A stretch of 36,974 nt of DNA from the NCBI GenBank assembly GCA_003171215.1, contig PMYN01000119.1, positions 5,258 through 42,231 on the forward strand, read 5' to 3'. The stretch comes from Gemmatimonadota bacterium. GTDB taxonomy: Bacteria > Gemmatimonadota > Gemmatimonadetes > Gemmatimonadales > Gemmatimonadaceae. The notes beneath the pieces were generated by a model. That model did not search any database. It was given only the letters and a program-made list of their open reading frames with translations, and was not told the DNA's origin. The translations under genes and the position numbers were made by a program. Of the stretch, positions 1 to 8,212 are shown piece by piece (position 1 is the stretch's first letter; each line of letters begins with the position of its first letter).

Positions 1-516
1 CAGGATGGCGTGGACCACATCGACGGTCATCGCACGGTGGCGCTGGTCGCGAGCCCGTACGCGAGGCGCGGCGTAATCGACAGCACCTTTTACAGTTTGC
101 CGAGCATGGTCAAGACCGTTGAACTCATGCTCGGCCTGCCGGCGCTCAGCATGTTCGATCTCGTCGCGACCGACATGCGCGCAAGTTTCATCGGGCCGGT
201 GGACGCGCCGGACCTCACGCCGTATTCGGCGCTGACGCCGCGCCAGTCGATCTACGACGTGAATCAGCGAGTGGGCGCGATCACTGGTCCGGACGCCGAT
301 GCGAGACGCAAGGCGACGCTCGCCTCGGGGAGGATGAACTTTCGCGTTCCCGATGCCGCACCGACGGAGCGGCTGAACCGAATTCTCTGGCACGACGCCC
401 GCGGCTGGACGGTGCCGTATCCGAAGATTCAGCGATCGCTCTTCTTTCCGCTCGCGGTGGATCTCACGGACGACGAGAAGGAGTTTTTTGAGCGCGAGGG
501 TCGGCGGAGACCCTGA
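1..516 (+). CDS. Phosphoesterase (alkaline-phosphatase superfamily), C-terminal part only
   Basis: The reading frame is open from base 1, so the gene starts outside the window; 171 residues remain. The visible start [20 protein letters not shown] matches the part of phosphoesterase-family (PF04185-like) or YncE-linked alkaline-phosphatase-superfamily proteins where a metal-binding Asp and His precede the hexapeptide ASPYAR. The following [20 protein letters not shown] segment is also typical of these enzymes. Members hydrolyse phosphate mono- or diesters outside the cytoplasm. The catalytic nucleophile and any signal peptide lie upstream of the window and cannot be judged. The stop is at 514-516. 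The next gene on the same strand begins 97 nt later; no terminator hairpin is obvious between them. The family call is fairly sure; the substrate is unknown. Confidence 0.75.
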   Translation, partial: QDGVDHIDGHRTVALVASPYARRGVIDSTFYSLPSMVKTVELMLGLPALSMFDLVATDMRASFIGPVDAPDLTPYSALTPRQSIYDVNQRVGAITGPDADARRKATLASGRMNFRVPDAAPTERLNRILWHDARGWTVPYPKIQRSLFFPLAVDLTDDEKEFFEREGRRRP

Positions 517-613
517 TCCCGGGCAGACAACGGAGTGGCACGAACCAACCATTCGGCCCGTAGGGCTGTCCAATCGAGTTGAGCCGTCACCCGTTCATCA
601 GCCAGAGTGCGCC

Positions 614-3142
614 ATGACCAGCAGCTCGAGTGGCAGTTCGAACAACGCCTCCGCGCGGGCCCCTTGGTGGGAATCGTTCGTTCAGGACCTGCGCTACGCG
701 GCGCGAGGACTTCGCGCGAAGCCCGGATTCACGATTGCGGTGGTGCTCACGCTCGGGCTCGGGATCGGCGCGAACGCGGCGATGTTCTCGGTCGTGGACC
801 GGCTGCTGTTCCGGCCGCCGCCGATGCTGCGCGATCCGGCGACGACGCATCGCGTGTACGCCGCCCGAACCAACCGGGGGAAGGAATTCGCCAGCGGCAG
901 CATCGCGTTCGCGCGTTACCTCGATTTCAGCCGCACGACCACATCCTTCTCGCGTTTCGCGCAAGTCACGGCGCGCGATCTCGCCATCGGCACCGGCTCC
1001 GACGCGCGCGAGATGCGCGTGGGGATCGTCAGCGCGTCGTTCTTCGGATTCTTCGATGCGCCGCCCGCCATCGGACGCTACTACACCACGGCCGAAGACT
1101 CGACGCCGAACGGCACGCCCGTCGCAGTGCTGTCGTACAGCTACTGGCACACGGAATACGGCGGACGTCGCGACGCGGTGGGCTCGACGATTCGAGTGGG
1201 ACCTCTCGTATACACCGTCATCGGCGTAGCTCCCGCGGGCTTCGCGGGACTCTGGCCGGACCAGCCGCCGGTCGCGTACATCCCAATCAGTTCGTATGCA
1301 TCGACGCAGGGGTTCATTCGGGCGGGCCAGACCTGGTGGACAACGTACAACTGGACGTGGTCGAACACGATCGCGCAGCGCAAGCCGGGCGTCACATCAG
1401 CCGCTGCCGAGGCCGACCTGACCAATGCGTACCTGCGCAGCTACGAGGCGGAACTGGTGTCGTGTCCTCGGTGCACGCCTATCGCGCTCGCGAAGCCGCA
1501 CGCGCTCATCGGATCGATCCTCACCGAGCGTGGGCCGAATCAATCGACCCTCTCGAAGGTCGCGACGTGGATCAGCGGCGTGGCGCTGATCGTCCTGCTC
1601 ATCGCGTGCGCGAACGTTGCGAATCTGCTCCTCGCGCGAGCCCTCAACCGCCGCCGCGAGATTGCCGTGCGGCTCGCGCTGGGGGTGAGCACGCGTCGGC
1701 TGCTCTCCCAACTGCTCACCGAGAGCATGATGCTCGCGCTCCTGGGCGGTGCAGCCGGACTTCTCTTCGCGCAGGCCGGCGGTTCAGTGCTGCGCGCGGC
1801 CTTCCTTCCCAAGGCCGTCTCCGCGAGCGTGCTCGCCGATCCCCGCACCCTGCTCTTTTCGGGCCTCGCCGCGCTCGCCGCGGGCGTGCTCACCGGGCTC
1901 GCGCCCGCGCTGCAGATCCGGAGCGTCAACCTCACGTCCGATCTCAAGACCGGTGCGCGTGAAGGCACGTTCCACCGCTCGAAGCTGCGCATGGTGCTGC
2001 TCCTGCTACAGGGCGCGCTGTCGGTGATGCTGCTCGTCGGCGCCGGTCTCTTCGTCCGCAGCCTCGACAACGTGCGCTCGATGCGAATGGGATACGACGT
2101 GGATCCGGTGCTGCTCCTCGACCTGAACATGCGCGGCGTGGTGCTCGACAGCTCGCAGAAAGTCCTGCTGCTGGAGAAGCTCCTCGCGACTGCCAAGACC
2201 ATCCCGGATGTGGAGAATGCGTCGCTTCAGACGAGCGTTCCGTTCTGGAGCAGCTGGAGCACGGGGTTGTACGTTGCCGGCATCGATTCCGTGAACACGC
2301 TGGGCCAGTTCAACCTGAATGGTGTCAGCCCGGAGTATTTCGCCACGCTCGGAACGCGCATCATTCGCGGTCGTTCGATCGGAGTGCAGGATGCATCCGG
2401 CGCGCCCGGCGCAATGGTGGTGAGCGCGGGAATGGCGAAGCGGCTGTGGCCCTCAGCCGACGCCATCGGTCAGTGCGTGAAGGTCAACGCCGACACCGTC
2501 CCCTGCACGTACGTCGTGGGAATCGCCGAAGACATCAAGGCTCAGAAGCTTGATGCGGATGACGCGTACTACTACTACCTCTCACACGCGCAATTCAGTC
2601 CCAGCAGCGGCGGGCTGTTCATTCGCACGCGCGGCCAGGGCGTGAAGTTCGTCGAGTCCATTCGTCGCCGGCTCCAGGCCGAGATGCCGGGCGCATCGTA
2701 CGTGACCATCACGCCGTTCGACGAAATCATCGGAGGACAGACGAAATCGTGGTCGCTCGGCGCGAGCATGTTCCTCACGTTCGGCGTTCTGGCGCTCGTG
2801 CTCGCCGCAATCGGTCTGTTCAGCGTGATCTCGTACAACGTCGCGCAGCGCACGCATGAACTCGGCGTCCGCGTAGCGCTTGGCGCGCAGATGGGTGACC
2901 TCATCCGCCTGGTGGTGAGCGAGGGCATGAAGCTCGGCGCGATCGGCGTGGCACTCGGGGCGACGGCGGCGTTCGCGAGCGCCAAGTGGATCGCGCCCCT
3001 CCTGTTCAGGGAGTCGCCCCGTGACCCGGTCGTCTTCAGCATCGTGGCGGGCGTGCTGCTCACCGTGACGATGGTCGCGAGCTTCATCCCCGCGCGGCGC
3101 GCGGCTCGAGTCGATCCGAACAGGGCGCTGCGATCGGATTGA
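614..3142 (+). CDS. ADOP-family FtsX-like ABC transporter permease
   Basis: A protein of 842 residues from ATG 614. The N-terminus contains a soluble leader ([20 protein letters not shown]), then the first membrane helix at about 41-62, a MacB-like periplasmic core domain (about 65-300), an FtsX block with three helices (about 320-435), another helix at 459-483, a second periplasmic domain, and a C-terminal FtsX block from about 719. This duplicated architecture is that of the 'acidobacterial duplicated orphan permease' (ADOP) family, abundant in Acidobacteria and Gemmatimonadota. Relatives in the MacB group work by mechanotransmission, moving substrates across the envelope without passing them through the membrane helices. 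No ATPase partner is encoded nearby, which is normal for ADOPs. I chose ATG 614 because the conserved leader begins just after it; no good ribosome binding site is visible, and a TTG at 488 overlapping the previous gene is less likely. Confidence 0.9.
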   Translation: MTSSSSGSSNNASARAPWWESFVQDLRYAARGLRAKPGFTIAVVLTLGLGIGANAAMFSVVDRLLFRPPPMLRDPATTHRVYAARTNRGKEFASGSIAFARYLDFSRTTTSFSRFAQVTARDLAIGTGSDAREMRVGIVSASFFGFFDAPPAIGRYYTTAEDSTPNGTPVAVLSYSYWHTEYGGRRDAVGSTIRVGPLVYTVIGVAPAGFAGLWPDQPPVAYIPISSYASTQGFIRAGQTWWTTYNWTWSNTIAQRKPGVTSAAAEADLTNAYLRSYEAELVSCPRCTPIALAKPHALIGSILTERGPNQSTLSKVATWISGVALIVLLIACANVANLLLARALNRRREIAVRLALGVSTRRLLSQLLTESMMLALLGGAAGLLFAQAGGSVLRAAFLPKAVSASVLADPRTLLFSGLAALAAGVLTGLAPALQIRSVNLTSDLKTGAREGTFHRSKLRMVLLLLQGALSVMLLVGAGLFVRSLDNVRSMRMGYDVDPVLLLDLNMRGVVLDSSQKVLLLEKLLATAKTIPDVENASLQTSVPFWSSWSTGLYVAGIDSVNTLGQFNLNGVSPEYFATLGTRIIRGRSIGVQDASGAPGAMVVSAGMAKRLWPSADAIGQCVKVNADTVPCTYVVGIAEDIKAQKLDADDAYYYYLSHAQFSPSSGGLFIRTRGQGVKFVESIRRRLQAEMPGASYVTITPFDEIIGGQTKSWSLGASMFLTFGVLALVLAAIGLFSVISYNVAQRTHELGVRVALGAQMGDLIRLVVSEGMKLGAIGVALGATAAFASAKWIAPLLFRESPRDPVVFSIVAGVLLTVTMVASFIPARRAARVDPNRALRSD

Positions 3143-3176
3143 TCGATGGGTGGTGGTGGCGCTATGCTTCGATCCT

Positions 3177-3938
3177 ATGAATCGAACCGCCATCGCCCTG
3201 CTCTCCCTGTCATGCGGCCTCGCCGCTTCCGCGTTCGCTCAGAAGTCGGTTCCGGTCACGAGCGAACCGCACCACCATCTAGTGTACACCGGCGAGCGGC
3301 TGCGCGTGTTCCGGGTGGAAGTGCCGGCCCACAGCTCCACGCTGATTCACGAGCACGCCGTCGACTATTTCTGGATCGCCGTCGGCGCGAGCGAGTTCGT
3401 GAACGCCGCGGTCGGCAAGAATGAGGTCCCGGTCGTGGCGGCGGACGGCAGCGTGCATTTCACGCGGGGCGGCTTTTCGCACTTCGCCCGGGTCGACGGC
3501 GCGCAGCCCTTCCACAACGTCACCATCGAACTGCCGGAAGCACAGACGAACCCCCGCAATCTCTGCGAACCGGTGCTGCCCGACCAGCCGGCCGACTGCG
3601 ACGCGGCGATGAATCGTGCCGCGGCGCTGTTCTCCGGCGCGGACGTGCGTCCGGAGTTCGAGACCGATCAGGTGCGCGTCACGCTGCTCACCCTCGCGCC
3701 GCGCGCGAAGCTCGAGCTCGCGAGGCATGTCCATGCGCCCGTTCTCGTGGCGGTGGACGATGCCCCCGGTTCCCTGTCCGTAACCTGCCCGGTGTCCGAC
3801 AAACCGAAGGGCATCGCGCTGCAGTCGCGCTCGGGCAACACGTACCGCCTCACCGGAACCGCACGCTGCACCATGCACAACCAAACGGGATCGACGGTGA
3901 GATTTCTCGCGATCGAGTTCGCGCCCGCAACGCGCTAG
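3177..3938 (+). CDS. Secreted cupin-like protein of unknown function
   Basis: A protein of 253 residues. The first 21 residues form a Sec signal peptide (MNRTAIALLSLSCGLAASAFA) with a likely cut before QKSVP. The mature part has an RVEVPAHSSTLIHEHAVDYFWIAVG-like stretch of small beta strands with His residues at the right spacing for a cupin metal site, followed by a second, weaker repeat (VRVTLLTLAPRAKLELARHVHAPVLVAVDD). It therefore looks like a bicupin made of two related beta-barrel halves. The function and substrate are unknown. ATG 3177 is preferred over the upstream 3150 start because it begins the signal peptide. Its stop TAG at 3936-3938 overlaps the stop of the convergent hydrolase gene. 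Confidence 0.7.
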   Translation: MNRTAIALLSLSCGLAASAFAQKSVPVTSEPHHHLVYTGERLRVFRVEVPAHSSTLIHEHAVDYFWIAVGASEFVNAAVGKNEVPVVAADGSVHFTRGGFSHFARVDGAQPFHNVTIELPEAQTNPRNLCEPVLPDQPADCDAAMNRAAALFSGADVRPEFETDQVRVTLLTLAPRAKLELARHVHAPVLVAVDDAPGSLSVTCPVSDKPKGIALQSRSGNTYRLTGTARCTMHNQTGSTVRFLAIEFAPATR

Positions 3939-4849
3939 CCAGACCCCTGCGGCGCCGGCGCTCGCGCTGCCGCCAGCACCCGCCGCAGCTCCCCCACCAC
4001 CATCGACTGGAACCCGCCGTCGCTCCAGTAGCGCGTGTGCGAAAGCGGCGTCATCGAGATCCCCGGCATCCCCACCTCGAGCGCAACGTCGTCGATCTTC
4101 GTCCCGTGCGCATCATCCCAGAGATCGCCGAGCGCATATCCGAGGATGTCGTACGGGTCGTAGACGTTCAGCCAGCGCGCCGCGGCCCTCAGGTGATCCG
4201 GTAGACCCGGCCGCGGAAAGCGCACGCATTCGTACGGCGGTGTCGGCGGCAGAAAGAGCGGAATGTTGCAGCCGAACGTGATCAATCCCGCCAGCGTCTC
4301 CAGCCGCTGCATCGGTGAATCGCCGACCGGGCGACGCGCGACCTCACGCGCGCCGGCGTGCATCGTGCTCACGGCGCCCGTTCCCACCTCACCAGCGGCG
4401 CGCTCGAGATTCCAGAGATAGTTCGTCACCACCACGCCGCCCAGCGAATGCGCGAGCACCACGAGTGGACCGCCTGCCGGATCGTTCAGCCGGCGCTCCA
4501 ACGCGGCGAGCGATTGAGCGAACCGTTGATGCACGCTCTGGAGCACCGGGACTCCCCGCTGCTCGTATCCGGACAGATATCCGGTCGGATCGCCGAGCGT
4601 TCCCACGACCCATTGGCGCAACGCGCTGAGGCGCATCGGGGTCGGCGCGCGCTGCAAACGGTGCCAGATCTCGTTCTGGCTCTCTTGAAGGATGTCGGAC
4701 CAGAAGCACGGCTCGAAGGCGATCGCCGCGGCGGCGTCACCGAGCAGGCGCGAAAGTCCATCGATGAGCGGCGCGGCGAACGACGGCGTGGGGTCGCCCA
4801 TCCCGTGTATGACCACCACGCCGACCTCGGCCGAGCGAGAGGCGCTCAA
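3935..4849 (-). CDS. Alpha/beta hydrolase, last gene of the M4 protease operon
   Basis: About 304 residues. It begins with the strand-loop VVVIHGMGD (oxyanion-hole HG motif) and carries the nucleophile elbow AHSLGG with Ser135. An acid candidate is Asp231 in NVYDPYD and the base candidate is His271 in PLSHTRYW, so a complete Ser-Asp-His triad is visible. There is no signal peptide, so a cytoplasmic location is likely. The start is uncertain: the most economical choice is TTG 4849, whose TTGA overlaps the TGA stop of the preceding gene; GTG codons a few residues further on are possible. It is translated in series with the M4 peptidase, emfourin and secreted-protein genes, which suggests a shared process. 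Lipase, esterase or acyltransferase activity is possible; the substrate cannot be predicted. Confidence 0.75.
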   Translation of the reverse strand: MSASRSAEVGVVVIHGMGDPTPSFAAPLIDGLSRLLGDAAAAIAFEPCFWSDILQESQNEIWHRLQRAPTPMRLSALRQWVVGTLGDPTGYLSGYEQRGVPVLQSVHQRFAQSLAALERRLNDPAGGPLVVLAHSLGGVVVTNYLWNLERAAGEVGTGAVSTMHAGAREVARRPVGDSPMQRLETLAGLITFGCNIPLFLPPTPPYECVRFPRPGLPDHLRAAARWLNVYDPYDILGYALGDLWDDAHGTKIDDVALEVGMPGISMTPLSHTRYWSDGGFQSMVVGELRRVLAAARAPAPQGSG

Positions 4850-5796
4850 AGCTTGAACTGGCTCACGAACAGCGCGACGGTCATCGCTCGCGAATCCGTC
4901 CGGTATCCCAACCGGACCCCGCCCGCGAGACCGCCAGCCGGATTCGCAATCAGCCACACGGGAAGGTCGATGCCGGTGATCGCGCGCCGGATGTCGTGCG
5001 AGATGGTGAGGCGCGCGGCGCCCGCGCCGCCGATGCTCCACGCTCCGGAGACACTCGCGACCGCTCGCTCCCTGCTCCGCGGCGCGCCGAGCACCATGTC
5101 GGCGCAGGTCTCCGTGCCGGCTGGGCCGAACGTCGCCGGGCTGCACACGTTGTGGGACGTACGCGCGCGGTACGCCTGCTCCCAGCGCACACCTCCGTAC
5201 AGCGAGACCGACGACCACCGACGACCGCCGCCGCTCTCGATCGCATACGCGGCATGTTCCACCGAACGCCTGCCGAGCGTCGTCGAATCACGATACGCGA
5301 ACCTCGGCTCGCTGAACGTCCCTGTGAACGAATAGAAAGCGCCGGCGCCCGTCGCATTGCTCGTGTAGCTCCCCTGCACGCGCGCCGAACCGAAGAGCCC
5401 GTCGAGATCGGCGAGCCTCGTGAACTCATTGCCGGAGTTGAACGGGCCGGCGAGCATCAGGCTGCTCGCACCCCTCTCGCCGCAAATCGCGCCCGCGATA
5501 TCGCAGAGATTGGCCTGTATTCTCGCCTCCGTCACCGGGCTGGCGCGGACGACGCTCGCCGTCCACGCGGACGATCGCGCGGGTGCGGCGAGCGACGGGT
5601 CGAACACGAGCGCGGCGAAAATGGTGTCGCGTTTCGCAGCGGCCCCGGCCGACGCGTTCTCGACGAGCAGACGGCGGGCCTTGCGAGTCGAGTCCGTCTG
5701 GTGAAGCAGCGTGCCGGTCTTTTGCGCGAGCGCGGCGCCGCTCGCCAGCAACATGGCCAGCAACATCATCGCCATGGCGCGGATCGTGTATGCCAT
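4846..5796 (-). CDS. Secreted protein, possible small outer-membrane beta-barrel
   Basis: A protein of 316 residues that I cannot place in a named family. Residues 1-24 form a signal peptide (MMLLAMLLASGAALA then QKTG). The second half has many short alternating hydrophobic stretches (SSVSLYGGVRWEQAY, AVASVSGAWSI, ARLTISHDI, AGGVRLGYRTD) and ends with MTVALFVSQFKL, which resembles a final barrel strand, although it ends in Leu rather than the usual Phe. Two Cys pairs (CDIAGAIC; CSPATFG..TCADM) could form disulfides outside the cytoplasm. The start ATG 5796 lies 3 nt after the emfourin stop, and its stop overlaps the hydrolase start, so it is part of the same operon. Outer-membrane location is inference. 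Confidence 0.7.
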   Translation of the reverse strand: MAYTIRAMAMMLLAMLLASGAALAQKTGTLLHQTDSTRKARRLLVENASAGAAAKRDTIFAALVFDPSLAAPARSSAWTASVVRASPVTEARIQANLCDIAGAICGERGASSLMLAGPFNSGNEFTRLADLDGLFGSARVQGSYTSNATGAGAFYSFTGTFSEPRFAYRDSTTLGRRSVEHAAYAIESGGGRRWSSVSLYGGVRWEQAYRARTSHNVCSPATFGPAGTETCADMVLGAPRSRERAVASVSGAWSIGGAGAARLTISHDIRRAITGIDLPVWLIANPAGGLAGGVRLGYRTDSRAMTVALFVSQFKL

Positions 5797-5799
5797 CGG

Positions 5800-6102
5800 T
5801 CACTCGCGTCCCTGCGGCTTCGCGTTCCGTCGCAGGAAACTCACCAGCGGCCTGGCCTTTTCCGGCAGGGTGTGGTCGTCGAACGTCACTGCCACGCTGC
5901 CCGCGCCGCTCTCGAGATGAATCTCGTACAAACGCAGGTCGCGAGCGGCAGCCGTGAGAAACTCGCCAGATGCCGACAGCCCGCTCGACCGCACGAGCGA
6001 TTCCAGTTCGCGCGCTTCCGCAGGCGGAAGCGAGGAACTGTCGAGATCGCATCCCCGCGCGGCGCCAACGACGCCGCCGGACTGCACGAACTTCACGCGC
6101 AT
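5800..6102 (-). CDS. Emfourin-type inhibitor of the adjacent M4 peptidase
   Basis: A protein of 100 residues starting MRVKFVQSGGVVG, followed by an acidic helix SLPPAEARELESLV, a YEIHL strand, and a VAVTFDDHTLPEKARPLVSFL ending. This is the pattern of emfourin, the protealysin-associated inhibitor first described in Serratia: a small fold that docks on the M4 active site and is encoded next to a protealysin-like protease. The start at ATG 6102 is set by a GGGAGG ribosome binding site at 6108-6113, 5 nt upstream; a GTG overlapping the M4 stop is possible but has no such site. It lies 14 nt downstream of the M4 gene, so protease and inhibitor are made from one transcript. The family match is from memory of the pattern; inhibition itself is inferred. 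Confidence 0.85.
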   Translation of the reverse strand: MRVKFVQSGGVVGAARGCDLDSSSLPPAEARELESLVRSSGLSASGEFLTAAARDLRLYEIHLESGAGSVAVTFDDHTLPEKARPLVSFLRRNAKPQGRE

Positions 6103-6116
6103 CACCACCTCCCACG

Positions 6117-7190
6117 TCACGCGTACACCTTCGCGGTGACGCCGACGTTCGCCCACGCCTTCGACACGGCACGACCGGCATCGGCGCCAAGCGCCATGGC
6201 CATCTGAACGCACACTTCCGCGCACTCATGAAACTCGCACCGCTTGGGCAATCGCAACATGGTGTCGTACCAGATGCGTCCCGCCACGTCCCAGGCGTTG
6301 GCGCCAAGCGCCTTCGCCGCGAGCACGAACGCGCGGTTGGGAATTCCGGAGTTGATGTGCACACCGCCGTTGTCGCTCTGCCCTTCGTAGAGTTTCGACA
6401 TGTGCGCCGGCTGCGGATCGGTGCCAAGGTACGGATCGCGCGTGAACGCGGTGCCCGGATGCTCCATGTCGCGCACGCCGCGCCGCGTTGGAGCGTCCAC
6501 CAGCACCTCCCTGCCGATGAGCCAGTCGGCGCTGTCCGCCCTCTCTCCGTTCTTCCATTGCCTGACGAGCACGCCGAACACGTCTGCGAAGTGCTCGTTG
6601 AGCGCGCCCGACTGCCCTTCATAGTCGAGATTGCTCGTGAAGGTCTGCACACCGTGCGTGAGCTCGTGACCGACGACGTCGAGCGATCGCGTGAAACGCC
6701 GGAAAATCACGCCGTCACCATCGCCGTAGGCCATCTGCCGACCGTCCCAGAACGCGTTGTCGAGCGGGACGAACCGGCCGCGCCCGTCGGCCTCGACGAG
6801 ATGCACAGTGCCGACGAGTGTCATCCCGTCGCCGTCGAGCGAGTTGCGCTTGAACACCGTATCGTAGAAGTCGTACGTCGCACCGGCGTGATCGAACGCC
6901 TCGTTCACCGCGGGATCGGCGACGGGTCCCTGTCCTTCGGAGCGCACGAGGACGCCGGGCAGTCTGTCGCTCTTCTTCGCATCGTACAGCAGGCGGTGCT
7001 TCCCGACTGTCGGCGACCGCGGAGCCATGAGCGATGGCGCGGCCTGGGCCCGCGCGCGCGCCGCTCGCATGTTCGCCGCGGCGGTGAGGTTCGCCTCGGC
7101 GCGCGCGCGAACTTCGGCGTCGTCGGAGCGCAGCAACCGCTCGGTGATATACGGCGGGATGATGCACTGGATCGGGTCGCGCTGGCACAT
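6117..7190 (-). CDS. Protealysin-like M4 family zinc metallopeptidase
   Basis: A protein of 357 residues. It carries the thermolysin-family motif HELTH (His175, Glu176, His179), the third zinc ligand Glu199 in GALNEHFAD, and the catalytic-side GGVHINSGIPN segment with the His that stabilises the transition state. The N-terminus has no Sec signal; instead it has the short protealysin-type propeptide with MCQRDPIQCIIPPY, where the Cys plus IPPY motif sits in the active-site cleft of the precursor and keeps it inactive. About 50 residues should be removed on maturation. The start ATG 7190 has a strong GAGGAGG site at 7198-7204, 7 nt upstream. It heads the operon and is followed by its likely inhibitor. 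In Serratia such enzymes cleave bacterial and host proteins such as actin; the target here is unknown. Confidence 0.93.
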   Translation of the reverse strand: MCQRDPIQCIIPPYITERLLRSDDAEVRARAEANLTAAANMRAARARAQAAPSLMAPRSPTVGKHRLLYDAKKSDRLPGVLVRSEGQGPVADPAVNEAFDHAGATYDFYDTVFKRNSLDGDGMTLVGTVHLVEADGRGRFVPLDNAFWDGRQMAYGDGDGVIFRRFTRSLDVVGHELTHGVQTFTSNLDYEGQSGALNEHFADVFGVLVRQWKNGERADSADWLIGREVLVDAPTRRGVRDMEHPGTAFTRDPYLGTDPQPAHMSKLYEGQSDNGGVHINSGIPNRAFVLAAKALGANAWDVAGRIWYDTMLRLPKRCEFHECAEVCVQMAMALGADAGRAVSKAWANVGVTAKVYA

Positions 7191-7266
7191 CGTTGTGCCT
7201 CCTCGAGTAGTGATGGAACGCCAGAGTCCGCTGCTCCCGCAGACGGATGATCGACGACGACCACAA

Positions 7267-7290
7267 CGGCGGCACATTATTGCGCCGCCG
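7267..7290. promoter_or_regulatory. Operator-like inverted repeat centred on the -10 box
   Basis: The perfect 7-nt arms CGGCGGC (7267-7273) and GCCGCCG (7284-7290) flank a 10-nt AT-rich centre that contains the whole -10 hexamer. The arm centres are 17 nt apart, close to two helical turns, which suits a dimeric repressor blocking the promoter. It could alternatively form a hairpin at the start of the transcript or end the TonB-like transcript, but there is no T run. Repressor identity is unknown. Confidence 0.45.
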
Positions 7291-7304
7291 GGGTCTCCGG
7301 TCAA
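7276..7304 (-). promoter_or_regulatory. Sigma70-like promoter of the M4-emfourin operon
   Basis: On the minus strand the -35 box TTGACC (7299-7304) is separated by exactly 17 nt from the -10 box AATAAT (7276-7281). Each differs from consensus at one position. The predicted transcript start is near 7269, giving a leader of roughly 80 nt before ATG 7190. It begins within 40 nt of the stop of the TonB-like gene, so the operon can be transcribed on its own. Confidence 0.65.
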
Positions 7305-7338
7305 GGAGTGGCTCAATTGTGTAGGAACCCGCTGCGAA

Positions 7339-8070
7339 CTACGAAGGCTTCTTGCCCGCCGTCGTGTCGTGTTTCCCCTGTAGCCTGAAGGCGAAAGGCT
7401 GCTCGGAGAGCTGGCGCACGGCCTTGGTGCCCATCATGGCCGGCCTGAATCGCATGCCGGGCAGCGCGGCTCGCACGGCTCGCGCGAACGATTCATTCGT
7501 CGTCTCGAGCACCTTGAACGTCGAGAGGTCGACGAGGCCGGTGGAGTCGACGACGAAGCGCACGCGCACCAACCCTTCGATTTCCTTCGCCATCATGTCC
7601 TCGGGATACGCCGGGGCGGCGCTTCGCGGATCACGGACGGCAGCGCTGTCCACGTCCAACAGTGCGAATGCGCCCATGGATTCGGCCATCTTCTGCTGCT
7701 CTGCGATCAGCTCCGGCGTGCCCGCTGTGCCGCCTTCGGGCTTCTCCACTTGAAGCTTGAACGGATCGGGCGATTTCGTCGCGGAACGGCCGGTGGCCGA
7801 GCCGGAACCACCGACGGAGGCCGACGATCCCGTTAAGCCGCCGGGGACGCGCAGATACGTAAGGCCTTCGTCTCCGATCTTCGGCGCGCGATCCTGCGGG
7901 AAGAGATATTCCGCGATGCGCTCCTCGAATTCCGTGGCGGCGCGAATCGCGGGCCGCGAGCCGAACAGGAGCGCGGTGACCAAACTCCCGTGCACGAGCA
8001 TGCTCACGACGACCCCACCGACGGGGCGGGGCGCCTTCGTCTTGCCGGAGGCGATCAGGGTGTTGAACAC
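7339..8070 (-). CDS. TonB family energy-transducing protein
   Basis: About 243 residues from GTG 8070. The start MFNTLIASGKTKAPRP (after GTG-to-Met) matches the compact TonB proteins of Gemmatimonadota. One membrane helix lies at about 18-38 (GGVVVSMLVHGSLVTALLF), so the N-terminus is cytoplasmic. A low-complexity linker with GSSASVGGSGSATG follows. The C-terminal TonB domain is at about 150-236 with YPEDMMAKEIEGLVRVRFVVDSTGLV and the final MRFRPAMMGTKAVRQL strand. TonB proteins pass proton-motive-force energy from ExbB/ExbD to outer-membrane receptors; no exbB or exbD is present in the window, and the linker is too short to be Pro-rich in the classical way, so it may serve a non-uptake role. 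GTG 8070 is preferred over the ATG at 8109 by family alignment. Confidence 0.8.
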   Translation of the reverse strand: MFNTLIASGKTKAPRPVGGVVVSMLVHGSLVTALLFGSRPAIRAATEFEERIAEYLFPQDRAPKIGDEGLTYLRVPGGLTGSSASVGGSGSATGRSATKSPDPFKLQVEKPEGGTAGTPELIAEQQKMAESMGAFALLDVDSAAVRDPRSAAPAYPEDMMAKEIEGLVRVRFVVDSTGLVDLSTFKVLETTNESFARAVRAALPGMRFRPAMMGTKAVRQLSEQPFAFRLQGKHDTTAGKKPS

Positions 8071-8212
8071 CGTTCTTCTATGATATGGAATTCGGGAAGC
8101 GGGAGCCACCCCCGCTCGCCGGGGCGGCCTGCATTTCGTGATCTACCCCGTTCGGAGCCGCCGGTATCACGACACCCGGCCATTCCCGCGCCAATCCCCA
8201 ATGGATGACCGG

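Noticed and set aside
488-613. Start of the permease gene at TTG 488
   Set aside because: It would overlap the phosphoesterase gene and add 42 residues without family similarity.
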